The position numbers and the translations under genes are program-made. A stretch of 64,000 bases of DNA from Zavarzinella formosa DSM 19928 (GTDB lineage: Bacteria > Planctomycetota > Planctomycetia > Gemmatales > Gemmataceae): positions 1,655,286-1,719,285 of the forward strand of contig NZ_JH636439.1 of the NCBI RefSeq assembly GCF_000255705.1, read 5' to 3'. Shown here in pieces: positions 44,101-52,272 of this stretch (the stretch's first letter is position 1; each line of letters opens with the position of its first letter). The notes under the pieces were generated by a model, which was not told where the DNA came from, searched no databases, and worked only from the letters and a program-made list of their open reading frames with translations.

Positions 44101-45033
44101 GACGGCGAACGCTGGCACACCAAAGACCGGGTGACCAGCGAGGGCAAACCCGCCAAGTGGGAAGGCAAGATTTTGACATGGGTTGAGACTCATATTCGCA
44201 AGAACGGGACGTTTTCCGCAACCGACTGGCGGGACCGGACCACTGTCGAAATCGCCGCTCCGAAGAAATCACAAGGATGGTTCTTCCACGCCCACACTGG
44301 CATGGAATGGCTGGTTCGATTGGTCTTCCGTGTGCGAAGAAACACGTTCAAGGAAGAAACGCTGACCAAGCAACTGGCGATCAAACCGCTCGATCAGATG
44401 CCTGAACTACCTATTTACGGGAACGAATCACGAATCAAGGTCGCCAACCGCAAGGGGCCGTGGCAGGAAATTTGGATGTTGGTTCACCGACTGGAGGAAA
44501 TCCAGACACCGGCGTTCGAGGCTTTTCTCAAGAAGGCCGCCGAGTCGTTTAAAGGGATGGTCGAGAACATTTCGACCTCGTTGGAAGATGTGATGCCGTG
44601 GAAGGTCAACGGCGAACGCTGGCATCTCGGGGCGAAGGGGTTCCCGCCGGGCAAGAAGACCGTTTGGGATGTCGCCATCCTCCCCGAGATGTTGAAGATC
44701 GTGAAGGCGGCCGTGAAGGATGTCACCGTGGAATGGGAGTCACGGGAGTTCGTGACCTTCCGACTGGAAGGGGCAAGCAAGGCGTGGGGACGATTGAAGA
44801 CGAAAGATCCCGTGTGCATGGAGTTAAAACTGCTCGGAAAACCGGGGGCGTTTAATCTGTCCCGGCTGGAAGGACTGGGAATTGAACCGCATATCCAGTC
44901 AGACCGGGCTGATGGCGGGGACACGATTTCGCTTCGCTTCCTTCAAGCGAATCACCTCAATGCCTCGGCGTTGAAAAAGTTCCTCGCCGAACACGCGGAG
45001 AAGTTTTTGGAGCGATTCGCCAACGGCGGCTGA
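38134..45033 (+). CDS. uvrA: Giant tandem UvrA (two complete UvrA units plus duplicated C-terminal extension)
   Basis: A 2299-residue protein. Unit 1 (about 1-985) and unit 2 (about 997-1950) are each a full UvrA, the damage-recognition ATPase of nucleotide excision repair. All four ABC sites look intact: GVSGSGKSS near 34 and 662, GPSGSGKST near 1028, GVSGSGKSS near 1642, with LSGGEAQR signatures and ILDEPS/ILDEPT/VLDEPT/LLDEPT Walker B motifs. Zinc modules are present in each unit (CTYC...CLEC and CEACEGNG...CPVC in unit 1; CDRC...CPAC and CEACEGNG...CEVC in unit 2). Residues about 1955-2299 add an extension with two related modules, each opening PWxxxGERWH (near 1990 and 2158). The protein would mimic the normal UvrA dimer in one chain. 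The start is GTG; the next ATG is out of frame. Tandem UvrA is known in planctomycetes; the extension's role is not known to me. Confidence 0.95.
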   Translation: MLDNQEIVVRGAREHNLQSVDLSIPRDSLVVFTGVSGSGKSSLAFDTLFAEGQRRYVESLSSYARQFLGQLPKPDVDFIGGLSPAISIQQKTASRNPRSTVGTVTEVSDFLRVLYARIGTAHCPTCSRPITAQTREQIIERVMALPVDTRFLVMAPVVRGQKGEFKDFFGEMLKKGFVRARVDGQIVRLSDDLKLDKRIKHDIAIVIDRLKNEAKVRPRLAEAVEQAMQLAEGALIVSIERETVADVESESESAKPATKTDHEDVLFSSHYACTYCNKSYEPPTPQLFSFNSPQGMCLECDGLGTRYTFDPDLLIPDHKLSLWDGAIPLVGSLKGMGRWRKHIYEGVANTLEIDLKKPWNKLPKQHREWLLQGSGDQHITYEWKQRGGSVWKHGGTWEGIIPQMMSSFKKTAAGPRRMQLEKYMRVVPCSACKGERLNPQARAVRVGDKTLIELGRTPIGKLVPWFDDLNKVLGQVQKIIAVELLKEIRDRLGFLLNVGLHYLTLDRSAPTLSGGEAQRIRLAGQIGSGLVGVLYILDEPSIGLHPRDNERLLNSLLRLRDMGNTVLVVEHDEDTMRAADFLVDFGPGPGVRGGKIVAAGTPAEVAANPDSVTGKYLTGEVSIAIPEKRRPKTGQEIRIVNARHNNLKNVTVEIPLGQFVVITGVSGSGKSSLINEILLDGLKGGATAPDEDAEETQEYLDTQVIGVRCDEITGADLIDKVIDIDQSPIGRTPRSNPGTYIKVFDEIRNLFAEMADAKVRGYQAGRFSFNRPGGRCEACEGNGSNKLEMDFLADVWVTCPVCEGRRFNRETLQVRFRGKNIHDILEMDVQQAVEHFENIPKIREMLRTLHDVGLDYVKIGQPSPTLSGGEAQRVKLAKELCRRGTGKTLYILDEPTTGLHFEDIRKLLDVLHGFVNAGNTVVVIEHNLDVIKTADWLIDLGPEGGAGGGTIVVTGTPEQVAKCEASFTGQALKPFFGKRPPSYALNAKKRSQSSNPRMTHLTVQGATQHNLKNVSVSIPREEMTVFCGPSGSGKSTLALDTIYAEGQRRYVESLSSYARQFLGQVQKPKVESVSGLSPAISIEQKTTSKSPRSTVGTITEIYDYCRVLYARLGKRWCPKCSIPIGTQTTDEIVERVLSMPEGTKIYIMAPVERKGQEKYEAVFDEIRRSGYVRIRIDGKSHSLDQPPTIDHRRKHLLEVIVDRNVVRPNTRTRIAESVEQALSLGKGVMNLAHVEHDRDETQWKVERFSQHLACDRCGTSYEQLNPHNYSFNSPLGWCPACEGLGVQHGANEALLIRNHSLSLREGAIAAWPPLDGSNRFLMMAEAIAKHVGFSLDVPFGEILPEHRRAILHGTGEEWITLPAIKDHSAMKFQYKGLYPAIDEASRVSFVYRQRLDHMVDEVSCSTCHGSRLRTDSAATRFENKTLGDLCDLPAEQSLRWFNNLGLSAHQQKIAGELLREIISRLQFLVDVGLDYLTLSRPGPTLSGGEAQRIRLASQIGSGLTGVLYVLDEPTIGLHPRDNERLLKALQNLRDLGNTLLVVEHDREVIAAADYLCDFGPGAGDLGGEITAQGTPKKVNKSKTSLTGDYLSGKKAIPVPTNRRLSIGEMADWPKLRIIGARQHNLKNVNVDFPLGVLVAVTGVSGSGKSSLVNEVLYNTLARKLHRARTVAAAHDEIQGLDQIDKIINVDQDPIGNAPSSNPATYTGVFDLIRQLYMQLPESKVRGYTARRFSFNQPGGRCEACEGNGQKKIEMHFLPDVWVECEVCRGARYNPETLAVKYKDKSISDVLSMRVGEALALFGNIPKIRQILQTLADVGLDYVSLGQSAPTLSGGEAQRVKLAAELARPSTGKTLYLLDEPTTGLHFDDVRKLLNVLNRLADVGNTVIVVEHNLDVIKTADWVIDIGPEAGAGGGTIVAAGTPEEVVEQAKVAKAKNKPVSHTARFIEAALKAGPHAERPKFDPKAALAQREGDVALEKVGKDAKLPWELDGERWHTKDRVTSEGKPAKWEGKILTWVETHIRKNGTFSATDWRDRTTVEIAAPKKSQGWFFHAHTGMEWLVRLVFRVRRNTFKEETLTKQLAIKPLDQMPELPIYGNESRIKVANRKGPWQEIWMLVHRLEEIQTPAFEAFLKKAAESFKGMVENISTSLEDVMPWKVNGERWHLGAKGFPPGKKTVWDVAILPEMLKIVKAAVKDVTVEWESREFVTFRLEGASKAWGRLKTKDPVCMELKLLGKPGAFNLSRLEGLGIEPHIQSDRADGGDTISLRFLQANHLNASALKKFLAEHAEKFLERFANGG

Positions 45034-45045
45034 CCGGCGAATCGC
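45012..45045. terminator. Perfect hairpin across the uvrA stop codon
   Basis: GCGATTCGCC (45012-45021) pairs with GGCGAATCGC (45036-45045), a 10-bp stem with a 14-nt loop that includes the TGA. It lies between convergent genes. No U-tract on either strand, so a bidirectional barrier is inferred from position only. Confidence 0.4.
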
Positions 45046-45057
45046 CCCAAACGGTGG

Positions 45058-46779
45058 TTATTTCTTGGCCGCGAATTCCTCGGCTTGGGCCTTCAACCGC
45101 TTCGCCTGGGCATCCCGATTTTGGTAAGGCCCGTTCACTTGTGAAGCACTGTCCAAGTAACGCTCCCACCAATCCAACACCGTCTTCCAAGCGGTCGGAT
45201 CGGGTGTTCCGGTCCGGGTTTGCATCCGGAGTGTTCGCTCGTGGACGCACAACGCCAAGAGGAAATTACTTTCGGCCAATAATGGCCGCGAGGCATAACC
45301 AAGCACCCAAGCTTTTTGGATTTCCAGATTACGCGGCGTCCGGAAAAATTCCTCCAATCGTTGACGGGCAACAGCCTCCTCCACCTGACCGCCTTTCTGA
45401 CCCGCGCGCAGGACATTGGCCGAGAGATTTTGCAGGGTTTCACTCCATTGCGCAAAATCAGCCTTCAACATGGGATCTTGTTCCGAGCGAGTGCGGGCAA
45501 ATTCGGCCATCGAACGAACATCGCTAAGTTGGGTGGTGGCTTCTTTGAATTGGCCGCGAATCAGGTGTTGTGTCGCCGAGTTTTGTCCAAAATGCAAATT
45601 CATAAACGGCATGGCAAACTCGGCGCGAATGCTTCCCAGTGGCATGCCGGCCAAACCGGTTTGGGGAAGAAACTCAAAGGGAACAAGCACCACTTTGTGT
45701 TCCTGCCGGATCATCGGCAAACGATTTCCCTTTGCCTCTTCGCTGGAATACCGATTCAACACTCTCAGCGGAGAAACTGCATTACGATCCTGATCGATCG
45801 ACGGGAACCACCCGTCAACAGCCGTCGCCCCGAGATCGGTTTGGAATTCTTTAAGGAGTTTCGGATAATCCAGCGCCAACGCCACCCCAATGTGGCCGGG
45901 GTCGTAACCCTGCAACCACGCCATGCGGGACGATAGGGCTGACAGGGGAAAGGAAAGAAACGCTTTCCACTGGGACACTTGGCTGACATCCGCGATCTCT
46001 TTTGCCAGTTCCGGATTGGAGGTCAATTCGGACCATTTGACCGGCGTTGAACGATCTTTGCCAAAAAGCGGCTCGCCTATGACGTGATTGAAAAGAAACA
46101 GTTCTTTTCCGATTTTGACACCGCAGAGCCGGACCGGGGCACTGGTCCCCTTGCCGCCTTCTGCCGGCATGTAGGGAGGCATGTCCCTCATGTCCTTCGG
46201 GCCGATGAAACAGCCCGTTAACCCGATTTGCTGCCACACAGCCATCATGAGATAGGCCCGCGCCAAGGCGGTGCCCTGTCCCGCCTCCAGCGTCAGCCCC
46301 GGAGGGCCGGGTTGCGGCACCCGGTCATTCACATAGACCGTCCGGCACACCCAATCGAAAACAATTCGGGCTTGTTCAAGTGGCGTTTTGCCCGAGATTT
46401 CCAAGCCTCTCACGGCCGCCCGGATCATCAACGATTGTTCAAGATATGCGGCATCAGTGGGTGAAAATGTCTTCTGGGCAAATTCATTGGCTTCGGCTTC
46501 CGTCAGCCGCAATTTAAGGGCGATGTCCTGTATTTCCTCGGGAGTTGGCTGCGATCGTCCGGCCACGCTGCGGTCCGAGGCGTCCAGTTGTGTCAAAGCC
46601 AACTTGCAATGTTCCAAGTCCGGCGTGGCTTCCAGCGGGGCGAGTGTGGTGGCTTCCGTGTCCCTCAACGACACTTCGGCCGTGGCGGCCGAGCGTGTGG
46701 TGGCTGGCTTCTTGTTGTTGCAACCGACGAGGGCGGAGAACAAAAGAACAAACGAAAGCAATCGGAGGGTGGAATTCAT
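45058..46779 (-). CDS. Transglutaminase-like lipoprotein lacking the usual catalytic Cys
   Basis: A 573-residue protein with a lipoprotein signal (LVGC, Cys20), so it is membrane-anchored outside the cytoplasm. Residues about 125-240 resemble the bacterial transglutaminase-like domain ([14 protein letters not shown], then [23 protein letters not shown], later [13 protein letters not shown]). At the place of the catalytic Cys in GxCxxxA the sequence has Gly/Thr (GQGTALARA), although a Cys occurs in VCRT and TGCF; the His of HVIGE is plausible. It may be a non-catalytic binding domain. The rest is helical, with no recognised domain. It starts within the kdsA stop (4-base overlap), so it is coupled to KDO synthesis. 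Confidence 0.65.
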   Translation of the reverse strand: MNSTLRLLSFVLLFSALVGCNNKKPATTRSAATAEVSLRDTEATTLAPLEATPDLEHCKLALTQLDASDRSVAGRSQPTPEEIQDIALKLRLTEAEANEFAQKTFSPTDAAYLEQSLMIRAAVRGLEISGKTPLEQARIVFDWVCRTVYVNDRVPQPGPPGLTLEAGQGTALARAYLMMAVWQQIGLTGCFIGPKDMRDMPPYMPAEGGKGTSAPVRLCGVKIGKELFLFNHVIGEPLFGKDRSTPVKWSELTSNPELAKEIADVSQVSQWKAFLSFPLSALSSRMAWLQGYDPGHIGVALALDYPKLLKEFQTDLGATAVDGWFPSIDQDRNAVSPLRVLNRYSSEEAKGNRLPMIRQEHKVVLVPFEFLPQTGLAGMPLGSIRAEFAMPFMNLHFGQNSATQHLIRGQFKEATTQLSDVRSMAEFARTRSEQDPMLKADFAQWSETLQNLSANVLRAGQKGGQVEEAVARQRLEEFFRTPRNLEIQKAWVLGYASRPLLAESNFLLALCVHERTLRMQTRTGTPDPTAWKTVLDWWERYLDSASQVNGPYQNRDAQAKRLKAQAEEFAAKK

Positions 46780-47609
46780 GAATGACTCTCTTCGGTCGGC
46801 TCACGAAGGGCCGAGCGAATGCGTTGACAAACTTCAACCAAACGGGGGAATTCGTCCAAGGGGATCATGTTCGGCCCGTCGCTGAGGGCTTGGTCCGGGT
46901 TCGGGTGGGTTTCCACGAAAATCCCGTCGCAACCGGCCGCCACGGCCGCCTTCGCCAGATACGGAACCATCCGGCGGTCGCCGCCCGTGCGGTCCCCCTG
47001 GCTCCCCGGAGTCTGTACGCTGTGCGTGGCATCAAAGATCACCGGACAACCCAAGTCCTGCATCCACGGAATGGCTCGCATGTCGTTGACCAAATTGCCA
47101 TAGCCGAAGGTGGAACCTCGCTCGGTCAGCATCAGGTTCGGGTTGCCGGTTTCCCGGATTTTGGCGACGACGTTTTTCATGTCCCAAGGAGCCATGAACT
47201 GCCCCTTTTTCACGTTGACCGCCTTGCCGGATTTCCCGGCCGTCAGCAACAAATCCGTTTGCCGGGCCAAAAACGCCGGGATTTGAATGATGTCCACCAC
47301 CTGCCCGGCCGCCTCGGCTTGGTGGGTTTCGTGGACATCCGTGGTCACCGGCAACCCGGTCCGTTGCCGGACTTCCTCCAGAAGTTTCAAGCCTTCCTGC
47401 AAGCCAGGCCCGCGAAACGACTTGCCGGAGGTTCGGTTGGCTTTGTCGAAAGAAGATTTGAAGACGAGTTGGATTTTTTGTCGTTGGGCGAAGGCCGCCA
47501 ACTCATCGGCGACCCGAAGGATCAGTTCCCGCGATTCCATGACGCACGGCCCGGCGATCCACAAAAAGGGTGAATCTTTGCCGCAGGTATAGTTGGCAAT
47601 CTTGACCAT
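46776..47609 (-). CDS. kdsA: 3-deoxy-8-phosphooctulonate synthase
   Basis: Condenses arabinose 5-phosphate with phosphoenolpyruvate to KDO 8-phosphate, the precursor of the lipopolysaccharide inner core, so the organism probably makes KDO-containing lipid A. The 277-residue TIM barrel has [26 protein letters not shown]-type [67 protein letters not shown] and [16 protein letters not shown]. The NVKKGQF and TERG segments fit KdsA rather than the related DAHP synthases. The ATG at 47609 follows GAAGGGCGGG; upstream in-frame starts (47657) would add 16 polar residues. Normal length for the family. Confidence 0.93.
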   Translation of the reverse strand: MVKIANYTCGKDSPFLWIAGPCVMESRELILRVADELAAFAQRQKIQLVFKSSFDKANRTSGKSFRGPGLQEGLKLLEEVRQRTGLPVTTDVHETHQAEAAGQVVDIIQIPAFLARQTDLLLTAGKSGKAVNVKKGQFMAPWDMKNVVAKIRETGNPNLMLTERGSTFGYGNLVNDMRAIPWMQDLGCPVIFDATHSVQTPGSQGDRTGGDRRMVPYLAKAAVAAGCDGIFVETHPNPDQALSDGPNMIPLDEFPRLVEVCQRIRSALREPTEESHS

Positions 47610-47676
47610 CCGAATCCCGCCCTTCGTGAAAACGCCGGTTCCATCCGACATCCTCATATATGCGGGGGCAGGCCGC

Positions 47677-48915
47677 TCAATTCAAGCCTGCGAGGGCCTG
47701 ATTCGCCTCTTCGGGGGTGTCAAAGACTCCTTCTACCTTCTCCAGTGTCAACCTTCCGTCGAAGGCCGAGAAGAACAACGGCTTCATCAATGGTTCGGAT
47801 TGAACCGCCATGGCGAACGCCCGCCGTCGTGCCCGGATATCTCCCTCCGGGATCGTCGCCAGAACCTCATCGGCCCGGCGGCTTGCCCATTCCCGAAGCC
47901 GTTCGCAGACTTCCCGATAACTGGCGTATCGGTTGTAATGTTCCCGATAAACCGACAATACTTCCTCGGGAACCTTATCCGTTCCCTGGGCTTGCAGAAA
48001 CTGTTGAAACTCATCCCACTTCGGGAAATCGGCTTTTGACCGGAGTATTTCAACCGTGGCCGAATAGGTGCAATTGACCATCAACTTGAGCAGGCGAAGG
48101 TAATCCGGGGATTTCACTTTTACCCGATACAACACTTCGGTCGTCTCGAAATTGATGACACTTCCTTCCTGATCGGTTCCCCGGATTCCCGAGAGCATAT
48201 GCTCGATCTGGGCCGGAAGATCGTCCCCGGCAACACCGATCAATTCGGTGACGCTCAACCCGTGTTCCTTGGCAAACTGGTTGATCTCCCGGTAGGTCCA
48301 ATACCGCGTTTCTCGCCGGTCAAACACGGCGATTAACACTAAATCTTCACGGGGGCCATAATCCGTGATGACGCGGCCACCCGGATGGAGCAGTTCCAGA
48401 ATGAACGTCAGCCCTTCCCACTCCGGTTTTGCTTCCAACAAAGCGGGAAACTGTTTACTGGCGATTTGCCGGGCCGCCCCGAGATAATCAAAATGGTTTT
48501 CGGGTTCGGGGTTCGACAGCGTGACCCCTTCGATCATGCCGCGCGTGGTGAAATACACCCGGCCGCCATGTTGAAACCGTTGCACCATTGAACCGTCAAA
48601 CTTCCGCAAGAACGAAATACTCGCCCCCTCGGCGGTTAATCCGGCCAGATCATAGACGGTCACGTTGCGTTCGCCGAGATTGTAAATCTTCAACAGCGGC
48701 AGCGAGACCAACCGATGCGGGTTTCGCTCGAAGACGATTCCCTTGGCGAACAGTTGACGTTCTTCCTGCGGAGTGAACAATTCTTTGGTGGCATTGGCCA
48801 GCACCAGCCCGTCGATCTCTCGTTTCATCAACAACGGGTCGGCATCAATGGCCGCCAGAAGCTTTTCCGGGTCGTTCTTCAATCGGGCGAGGAGTCGGTC
48901 AATCCGCAGTTCCAT
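47677..48915 (-). CDS. T4 RNA ligase 1-type (Rnl1) RNA ligase
   Basis: A 412-residue protein of the nucleotidyltransferase superfamily. Motifs run in the order of T4 Rnl1: motif I K105-F-D-G-S (the Lys that would be adenylylated), TTRG near 123-126, motif [20 protein letters not shown] near 171-187, motif IV EGSVI near 250-254 and motif V KVKSPDY near 266-272. The C-terminal 130 residues are helical, like the tRNA-specificity domain of Rnl1. Such enzymes join 5'-phosphate and 3'-hydroxyl RNA ends with ATP, often repairing cut tRNA. No polynucleotide kinase/phosphatase partner is in the window. The ATG at 48915 is preferred; 48954 would add 13 residues. It precedes kdsA by 67 bases on the same strand. 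Confidence 0.85.
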   Translation of the reverse strand: MELRIDRLLARLKNDPEKLLAAIDADPLLMKREIDGLVLANATKELFTPQEERQLFAKGIVFERNPHRLVSLPLLKIYNLGERNVTVYDLAGLTAEGASISFLRKFDGSMVQRFQHGGRVYFTTRGMIEGVTLSNPEPENHFDYLGAARQIASKQFPALLEAKPEWEGLTFILELLHPGGRVITDYGPREDLVLIAVFDRRETRYWTYREINQFAKEHGLSVTELIGVAGDDLPAQIEHMLSGIRGTDQEGSVINFETTEVLYRVKVKSPDYLRLLKLMVNCTYSATVEILRSKADFPKWDEFQQFLQAQGTDKVPEEVLSVYREHYNRYASYREVCERLREWASRRADEVLATIPEGDIRARRRAFAMAVQSEPLMKPLFFSAFDGRLTLEKVEGVFDTPEEANQALAGLN

Positions 48916-48982
48916 AATCTCGCTTTCGCAAACGTTTTGCCGGGAAATGACCAACCGACGGGGACCAAAGTTCGGGCATCAA

Positions 48983-49975
48983 TCACTTCTTCGCTCGCGG
49001 TCCTTCATTCGACCCGGTGGTTTTCACCACTTCAAAGTCGGAGCCTTTGATTTTGCGAAGTTCATCCAACCCCTTGATACGCTCATCGGGGGCGACGGAC
49101 ATGCGCCAATCCCCGCCGTTGTCCGCGACGAACATGCCGTATTTTTTGAGCCCCTTCAAAATCGCCTGCACATGCGGCGAAAATCCGGAAATGTCATAAT
49201 CAGCCCGGAGTCGAAACCGCTCCCCCATCCGGGGCAAATCGGGATCTTTCAGTGAACTGGCGAAGTGTGTCGCCGGATAGACATAAGCCCGTTGACTTCG
49301 GCGAACCGTGAACCGCATCGCGTGATTGACCATGCCCTTCTCCACTTCGTCGAATCGCACGATGGAGGGGAAAATCGGCAACCCGGCCGCGTCGGTCGAG
49401 GTCCAAGTATCGGGACGCAGTTTGTTGGAAGTCAGGTCAAAGATCGCCGTGCAGGCACAGGTCCAGCCGTTGTCCGTCTTGCGGCCTTGATAGAACTCGT
49501 AAAGCTTTTTGGAAACCGGATCAACCACCACCACATGACGGTCTGCGTCTTCCTTCCCCCGTTGGGCGGCATCAAGAGTGCGTTTGTCCAGCGGCCAGCC
49601 TTCGATCGGGGCATTGTCCGGCAGCGGGAACGGTCCCGGATCGGATTCATCCGGGTAAGAGACAATCTTCAGATCGATCTTCTTTTGTGTCGGAGGGACG
49701 AGGATATACGCCATGTCTGAGTTGTAAGCGAACCGCTTTTCCGGCCCGATGGTGGCGATGATCTTCTTAGAATTCGGATGCACCGGTAGTTTAGAAATGT
49801 CCTCGTTCCACGGATTATCCGGCGGGAAAATCTGAAGCTGGCTGACGATCTTGTCCGCTTCTGGAGTGTTGAACATGATCGGCTTGTCGATCACGACAGG
49901 CGTTTTGGGATCGCCGATGACAATCGAACCCAAGAGGAGCATTGAGGCAAAAACCAGCGGAGAGAAACGTCGCAT
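48983..49975 (-). CDS. Secreted protein of unknown family, FPPDNPWN type
   Basis: A 330-residue protein with a signal peptide (about 1-21, LVFASMLLLGSIVIGDP). The mature part has IFPPDNPWNEDISKLPVHPNS near 50-70, RHVVVVDPVSKKLYEFYQG, TAIFDLTSNKLRPDTWTSTDAAGLPIFPS, and a C-terminal GMFVADNGGDWRMSVAPDER. I have seen this FPPDNPWN layout in uncharacterised bacterial proteins but know no function; the arrangement of beta-rich, aromatic-poor segments suggests a beta fold. The ATG at 49975 starts the signal peptide; a longer frame to 50143 would overlap the divergent hydrolase. It lies 67 bases upstream of the RNA ligase and could share a transcript. Confidence 0.65.
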   Translation of the reverse strand: MRRFSPLVFASMLLLGSIVIGDPKTPVVIDKPIMFNTPEADKIVSQLQIFPPDNPWNEDISKLPVHPNSKKIIATIGPEKRFAYNSDMAYILVPPTQKKIDLKIVSYPDESDPGPFPLPDNAPIEGWPLDKRTLDAAQRGKEDADRHVVVVDPVSKKLYEFYQGRKTDNGWTCACTAIFDLTSNKLRPDTWTSTDAAGLPIFPSIVRFDEVEKGMVNHAMRFTVRRSQRAYVYPATHFASSLKDPDLPRMGERFRLRADYDISGFSPHVQAILKGLKKYGMFVADNGGDWRMSVAPDERIKGLDELRKIKGSDFEVVKTTGSNEGPRAKK

Positions 49976-50070
49976 GGCCGGACTCCGGGTGAAAAAACTT
50001 CCCCGTAGTATGTTCTCGCGTTCGGTGAAAATGCAACGTACAATCGTGCGGAATAACGGAGGATTTTTCG

Positions 50071-52080
50071 ATGGCCGAGCCGAGTCCCTTCGATCTGCGC
50101 ACCCGATCCGTCGCCGCCAGCCTGCGGGCCGGCGACAAACCACCCGAGACGGCCGAGCAATGGGGCGAACGCCGCAAAGTGGTGCTGGCGAAGATGCGCG
50201 AGTCTTGCGGGCCGGTTCCCGAAAAGCCCTGCGATCTTACGCCGAAGATCCACGGCGAACTAAAACGGGACGGTTACCGGATTGAGAAAATCACTTTCCA
50301 GACCCGCCCGGATGTTTGGGTGACGGCCACCGCTTATGTCCCGGAGGTGGCCGCGAAGGAAAAGGTTCCGGCGGTGTTGGTCGTTCACGGCCACTGGGCA
50401 TGGGCGCGGCGAGATCCCGTTGTGCAGTCTCGCAGTCTCGGGCTGGCGAAACTCGGGTTCTTCGTGCTGGCGGTGGATGCCTTCGGAGCCGGGGAACGCC
50501 ACCCGAAACCGGCCCGCGGCACTTATCACGGCGGGTTGATGGGTTCAACCCTCTGGCCCACCGGGCACACGCTGTTGGGGATGCAAGTTTACGACAACCA
50601 GCGGGCCGTCGATTATTTGCTCTCCCGGCCGGAAGTCAACGGCAAACTCGGCATCACCGGGGCCAGCGGCGGCGGCAACCAGTCGATGAACGGCGGGGCG
50701 TTGGATGAACGGTTTCAGGCCGTCGTGCCGGTTTGTTCCGTCGGGAGTTATCAAGCCTATCTCAAGGCCGCGTGCTGCGTGTGCGAGGTGTTGCCGAACG
50801 CGCTGACATACACCGACGAGGGGGACGTGCTGGGGCTGGTGGCTCCGAGGGCGTTGATGGTAATTAACGCCAGCAAGGACGGCATCCAGTTCAGCCCGGC
50901 CGAGGCCGAACGAAGTGTTTCGCGGGCCAAAAAGATTTATGAAACCCTCAAAATTCCCGAGAAATTCAAGCATGTCGTGATCGAATCGGGCCACGACTAC
51001 AACCAGCCGATGCGCGAATTGATGTATGGCTGGATGACCTGGCACCTCAAGGGCATTGGCAAGGGAGATGCCATCCCCGAGCCGAAATTCAACTTGGACA
51101 CTCCGGAAGATTTGACGATTTTCCCGAACCCGGACGACCGTCCCAAGGTATTTCTCACCCCCACGCTCTTCGCGGCCAAGGTGGCCAAGGAACAAATCAA
51201 GGCCAGCGACGACCTGAAGCCCGACCACCCGGAAATGTGGCAGGCGCGAGCCTTGGCCATCCGCAAGATGGTCACTGGCGTGCTGGGTCTGACGCCGATT
51301 TTGCCGGACGCCCGCATCAAGACGATGGGGGAGAAGACCGAGGGCAATTTCCAAGTCATCACTGGCGATTTGGTCACCGAGGCGGGCATCACGATCCCAA
51401 CCGCGCAACTCGATCCCAAGGACAAGGAAGCCGGTCGAGTGAATCTGGTGTTGCATCTGGAAGGCTCGGTGGACGCCTTAAAATTGTCGGTTATCGAAAC
51501 GCTCAAGCAGAAAAAAGAAACCATCCTGACAGCCGACCTCCGGGTCACCGGCGCAGCCAAATCAACTTGGGGCGGTGTGGCGGGCGCTCCCGATCATACC
51601 GTCGCCGAACATGGAATCTGGATCGGCCAGCCGTTGTTGGGCCAGTGGGTTCATGATGCCATGACGCTTCTGATGATTGCCCGCAAGACAGCCGGAAATA
51701 AACCCGTGCGGATCATCGCTTACGGTCAGGCGGGAGTCGTTGCGGCGATTGCCGCCGGTTTGATGCCCGAGGCGGGGGCTGATTTGGTCTTGCTCGACGT
51801 GCCGCCGACATTTGCCAGCGACACCCCATACGGTTCGGGTACCATGATGGGTCTGCTCGCCCCCGGCATCCTGCGGGCGGGGGATATTCCGCACTTCTTG
51901 GCGTTAAACGCCCCCAAGAAGATTACTGTAACTGGTAGTGTGTCCCTTCAGGGGAACCGCCTGAACCAGAAGGAAGCGGAGGCGGCCTTTGCCTTCCCGG
52001 CGATTGTCTCCAAGACCCTGCCGGGAGGAAAATTCACTGTCAGCACAGAGCCGTTCAATCCGCAAATGTTGGGGGATTGA
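50071..52080 (+). CDS. Two-domain alpha/beta hydrolase, acetylxylan esterase type
   Basis: A 669-residue protein. The N-terminal domain (about 1-330) is an alpha/beta hydrolase with VLVVHGHWAWARRDP, GAGERHPK, nucleophile elbow GASGGGNQS near 196-204 (Ser198) and the late ESGHDYNQPMRE His. This fits carbohydrate or polyketide esterases of the acetylxylan esterase class. A second domain (about 430-669) repeats an alpha/beta-hydrolase-like core (LVLHLEGS, IIAYGQAGVVAAIAAG), but its elbow reads YGQAG with Gln in place of Ser, so it is probably inactive. No signal peptide. GGAGG lies 8 nt before the ATG. It is divergent from the secreted FPPDNPWN-type gene, with 95 bases between starts. Confidence 0.82.
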   Translation: MAEPSPFDLRTRSVAASLRAGDKPPETAEQWGERRKVVLAKMRESCGPVPEKPCDLTPKIHGELKRDGYRIEKITFQTRPDVWVTATAYVPEVAAKEKVPAVLVVHGHWAWARRDPVVQSRSLGLAKLGFFVLAVDAFGAGERHPKPARGTYHGGLMGSTLWPTGHTLLGMQVYDNQRAVDYLLSRPEVNGKLGITGASGGGNQSMNGGALDERFQAVVPVCSVGSYQAYLKAACCVCEVLPNALTYTDEGDVLGLVAPRALMVINASKDGIQFSPAEAERSVSRAKKIYETLKIPEKFKHVVIESGHDYNQPMRELMYGWMTWHLKGIGKGDAIPEPKFNLDTPEDLTIFPNPDDRPKVFLTPTLFAAKVAKEQIKASDDLKPDHPEMWQARALAIRKMVTGVLGLTPILPDARIKTMGEKTEGNFQVITGDLVTEAGITIPTAQLDPKDKEAGRVNLVLHLEGSVDALKLSVIETLKQKKETILTADLRVTGAAKSTWGGVAGAPDHTVAEHGIWIGQPLLGQWVHDAMTLLMIARKTAGNKPVRIIAYGQAGVVAAIAAGLMPEAGADLVLLDVPPTFASDTPYGSGTMMGLLAPGILRAGDIPHFLALNAPKKITVTGSVSLQGNRLNQKEAEAAFAFPAIVSKTLPGGKFTVSTEPFNPQMLGD

Positions 52081-52272
52081 TCCCGGCGTTTGTCTGCGGT
52101 TGTATCTTTGCGGTATGATGAAGTGACGCGAATTCTCTCGCTTTTGGGCGGTTGTGCCTTGTGGCTTTCGCCAAACAACGACTGATCCGGACTGGCTTTA
52201 ATGACAATGTTCGTCTCGGTTGAGGAATCGCGTCCCGCCAAATATCGTTCAAATCCGTGTTGAGATACCACG

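Noticed and set aside
38134-45033. Possible misassembly or duplicated uvrA genes read as one frame
   Set aside because: The frame is unbroken over 6.9 kb, the two units differ clearly at the amino-acid level, and tandem UvrA is known in planctomycetes, so a real fusion is more likely.
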